DNA of 64,000 nucleotides. It comes from Hydrogenophaga sp. Lineage in GTDB: Bacteria > Pseudomonadota > Gammaproteobacteria > Burkholderiales > Burkholderiaceae_C. A program made the translations under genes and the position numbers. The notes beneath the pieces are model-generated. The model did no database searches and had not been told where the DNA came from. It worked only from the letters and a program-made list of their open reading frames with translations. This document shows positions 62,770 through 64,000 of the stretch, one piece after another. Positions within the stretch are counted from its first letter, which is position 1. Every line of letters begins with the position of its first letter. The stretch is taken from NCBI RefSeq assembly GCF_030158645.1, contig NZ_JAOASO010000085.1, positions 62,001 through 126,000 on the forward strand, read 5' to 3'.

Positions 62770-63876
62770 TCAGATTCGCATCGGCATCACGACGTACTTG
62801 AACCCGGCCTGCTCGGGCACGGTGATCAGCACGCTGGAGTTGGTGTCCTGCAGTTCGAGCTTGATCATCTCGGCGCCGATGTTGGACAGCGCGTCCATCA
62901 GGTAGGTGACGTTGAAGCCGATCTCGATGCTGTCGCCGGCATAGTCGATCTCGAGTTCTTCCTTGGCTTCTTCCTGTTCGGCGTTGCTCGACGCGATGCG
63001 CAGCGTGCCCGGCTCGATGTTGACGCGCACGCCCTTGAACTTCTCGCTGGTCAGGATGGCGGCACGCTGCAGGCTGGAAAGCAGCGAAGCGCGCCCGAGC
63101 GTGATGTGGTTCTTGTGGTTCTTCGGGATCACGCGGTTGTAGTCGGGGAACTTGCCCTCGACCAGCTTGGTGACGAACTCCATGCCGTCAAAGCTGAACT
63201 TGGCCTGGTTGGCGGCGAACTGCATCTCGATCGCGCCTTCCTTGTCGGACAGCAGGCGCTGCAGCTCCAGCACCGTCTTGCGCGGCAGGATCACTTCTTG
63301 TTTGGGCACTTCCACGTCGAGCGTGGCCCTGGCAAACGCCAGGCGGTGGCCGTCGGTGGCCACCAGGCTGAGCTGCTTGCCTTCGGCGACGAACAAGATG
63401 CCGTTCAAGTAGTAGCGGATGTCGTGCACGGCCATCGAGAACGACACCTGACCCAGCAGGCTCTTGAGCGTCTTCTGCGGCACCGAAAACACCGGGCCGA
63501 AGCTGGCGGATTCTTGAACCAGCGGAAAGTCTTCGGGCGGCATGCTCTGCAGCGTGAAGCGGCTCTTGCCGCCTTTCAAGATGAGCTTGCCCGCGCTGGA
63601 CTCCAGGCTCACGCTCTGGTCGCCCGACATGGTGCGCAAGATGTCGATGAGCTTGCGCGCGCCCAGCGTGGTGGCGAAGTTGCCGCTGTCGCCGTCGAGC
63701 TCGGCGGTGGTGCGGATCTGGATCTCCAGGTCGCTCGTGGTCAGCTGCACTTGCGAGCCCGTCTTGCGCAACAACACGTTGGCCAGGATGGGCAGGGTGT
63801 GGCGCCGTTCCACGATGCCGGCCACCGATTGCAGCGCGGCCAGAACCTTGTCCTGGGTCGATTTGAAAACGATCAT
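62770..63876 (-). CDS. dnaN: DNA polymerase III beta sliding clamp
   Basis: A 368-residue sliding clamp with the three-fold domain repeat of the family: MIVFKSTQDKVLAALQSVAGIVERRHTLPILANVLL at the start and KYVVMPMRI at the end. It tethers polymerases to DNA. The ATG is at 63876. The 124 bp beyond it (63877-64000) hold its leader; dnaA is expected further on but none of it is visible with certainty. Confidence 0.97.
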   Translation of the reverse strand: MIVFKSTQDKVLAALQSVAGIVERRHTLPILANVLLRKTGSQVQLTTSDLEIQIRTTAELDGDSGNFATTLGARKLIDILRTMSGDQSVSLESSAGKLILKGGKSRFTLQSMPPEDFPLVQESASFGPVFSVPQKTLKSLLGQVSFSMAVHDIRYYLNGILFVAEGKQLSLVATDGHRLAFARATLDVEVPKQEVILPRKTVLELQRLLSDKEGAIEMQFAANQAKFSFDGMEFVTKLVEGKFPDYNRVIPKNHKNHITLGRASLLSSLQRAAILTSEKFKGVRVNIEPGTLRIASSNAEQEEAKEELEIDYAGDSIEIGFNVTYLMDALSNIGAEMIKLELQDTNSSVLITVPEQAGFKYVVMPMRI

Positions 63877-64000
63877 GTCAGACTCTTTCGTCTCTGGTTG
63901 CTTGTGGTCCGGGGGTTGCCTCCCCGGCGGGCCCTGCGTTTGTCGGAGCCAAATCTTCGCTATTTTCGCCTTTTTACGGGCTCATCCCTTGAGGGTCTGT

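Overview
The window is a GC-rich chromosomal segment of a betaproteobacterium. It is most likely a member of the Burkholderiales, family Comamonadaceae, and resembles Hydrogenophaga or a close relative. The assignment rests on gene style and synteny: a paired cphA'/cphA locus with a DUF1854 protein, a second long IF-1, minCDE next to a UbiB-type kinase, and an about 70-bp intergenic repeat of a kind I associate with this family. It is inference, not a database result. dnaN and gyrB at the right end place that edge close to the replication origin. No rRNA, tRNA, CRISPR array, transposase, integrase or prophage was seen.

Layout. 1-4740: an unrecognised 5'-truncated protein, a class II aldolase, a stand-alone less GC-rich AAA+ ATPase and a kinase-like protein. 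4749-22213: polyamine and GABA metabolism. It comprises a type III glutamine-synthetase homologue, gabT, an aldehyde dehydrogenase (PuuC role), a PotFGHI-type putrescine/spermidine importer, a putrescine aminotransferase, puuA, puuD, a divergent MocR-type regulator, puuB and agmatinase. A secreted beta-gamma-crystallin/glycine-zipper protein interrupts it. 22323-26900: an AsmA-like protein, an MFS carrier, a class III aminotransferase and a hemerythrin. 26994-30720: copper homeostasis (copA facing copZ-cueR, then a Spy-like periplasmic protein). 31123-34854: minCDE and a UbiB-family kinase. 35203-38204: a small hypothetical, infA2, aroG-type DAHP synthase, a small outer-membrane barrel and an exonuclease. 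38242-42216: an envelope-stress/signalling block with a NarX-type kinase, a lone receiver, two BON lipoproteins, CsbD and a NarL-type regulator. 42233-49550: envelope lipid genes (phospholipase-D lipoprotein, a four-gene MCE transporter and a divergent AsmA protein). 49676-58312: DUF1328 and the cyanophycin locus. 58261-63876: acyltransferase, a membrane protein, gyrB and dnaN.

How the genes work together. The polyamine block can import putrescine or make it from agmatine. Two routes can then convert it to GABA: the gamma-glutamylated route (PuuA-PuuB-PuuC-PuuD) and direct transamination plus dehydrogenation. GabT would give succinate semialdehyde, but no dedicated succinate-semialdehyde dehydrogenase lies in the window. 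A 27-bp imperfect dyad between puuD and the MocR gene is a good operator candidate. The cyanophycin locus pairs a full synthetase with a shorter paralogue that has lost the Mur-ligase P-loop lysine and the last Mur domain. It lies divergently from a translationally coupled trio: an ABC exporter-type protein with an N-terminal zinc ribbon, a DUF1854 protein and an unknown protein. I consider this trio plus the degenerate synthetase the most interesting system here.

Starts were moved inward from the longest reading frame wherever a ribosome-binding site or family alignment favoured it. Domain borders are approximate and were read by eye.
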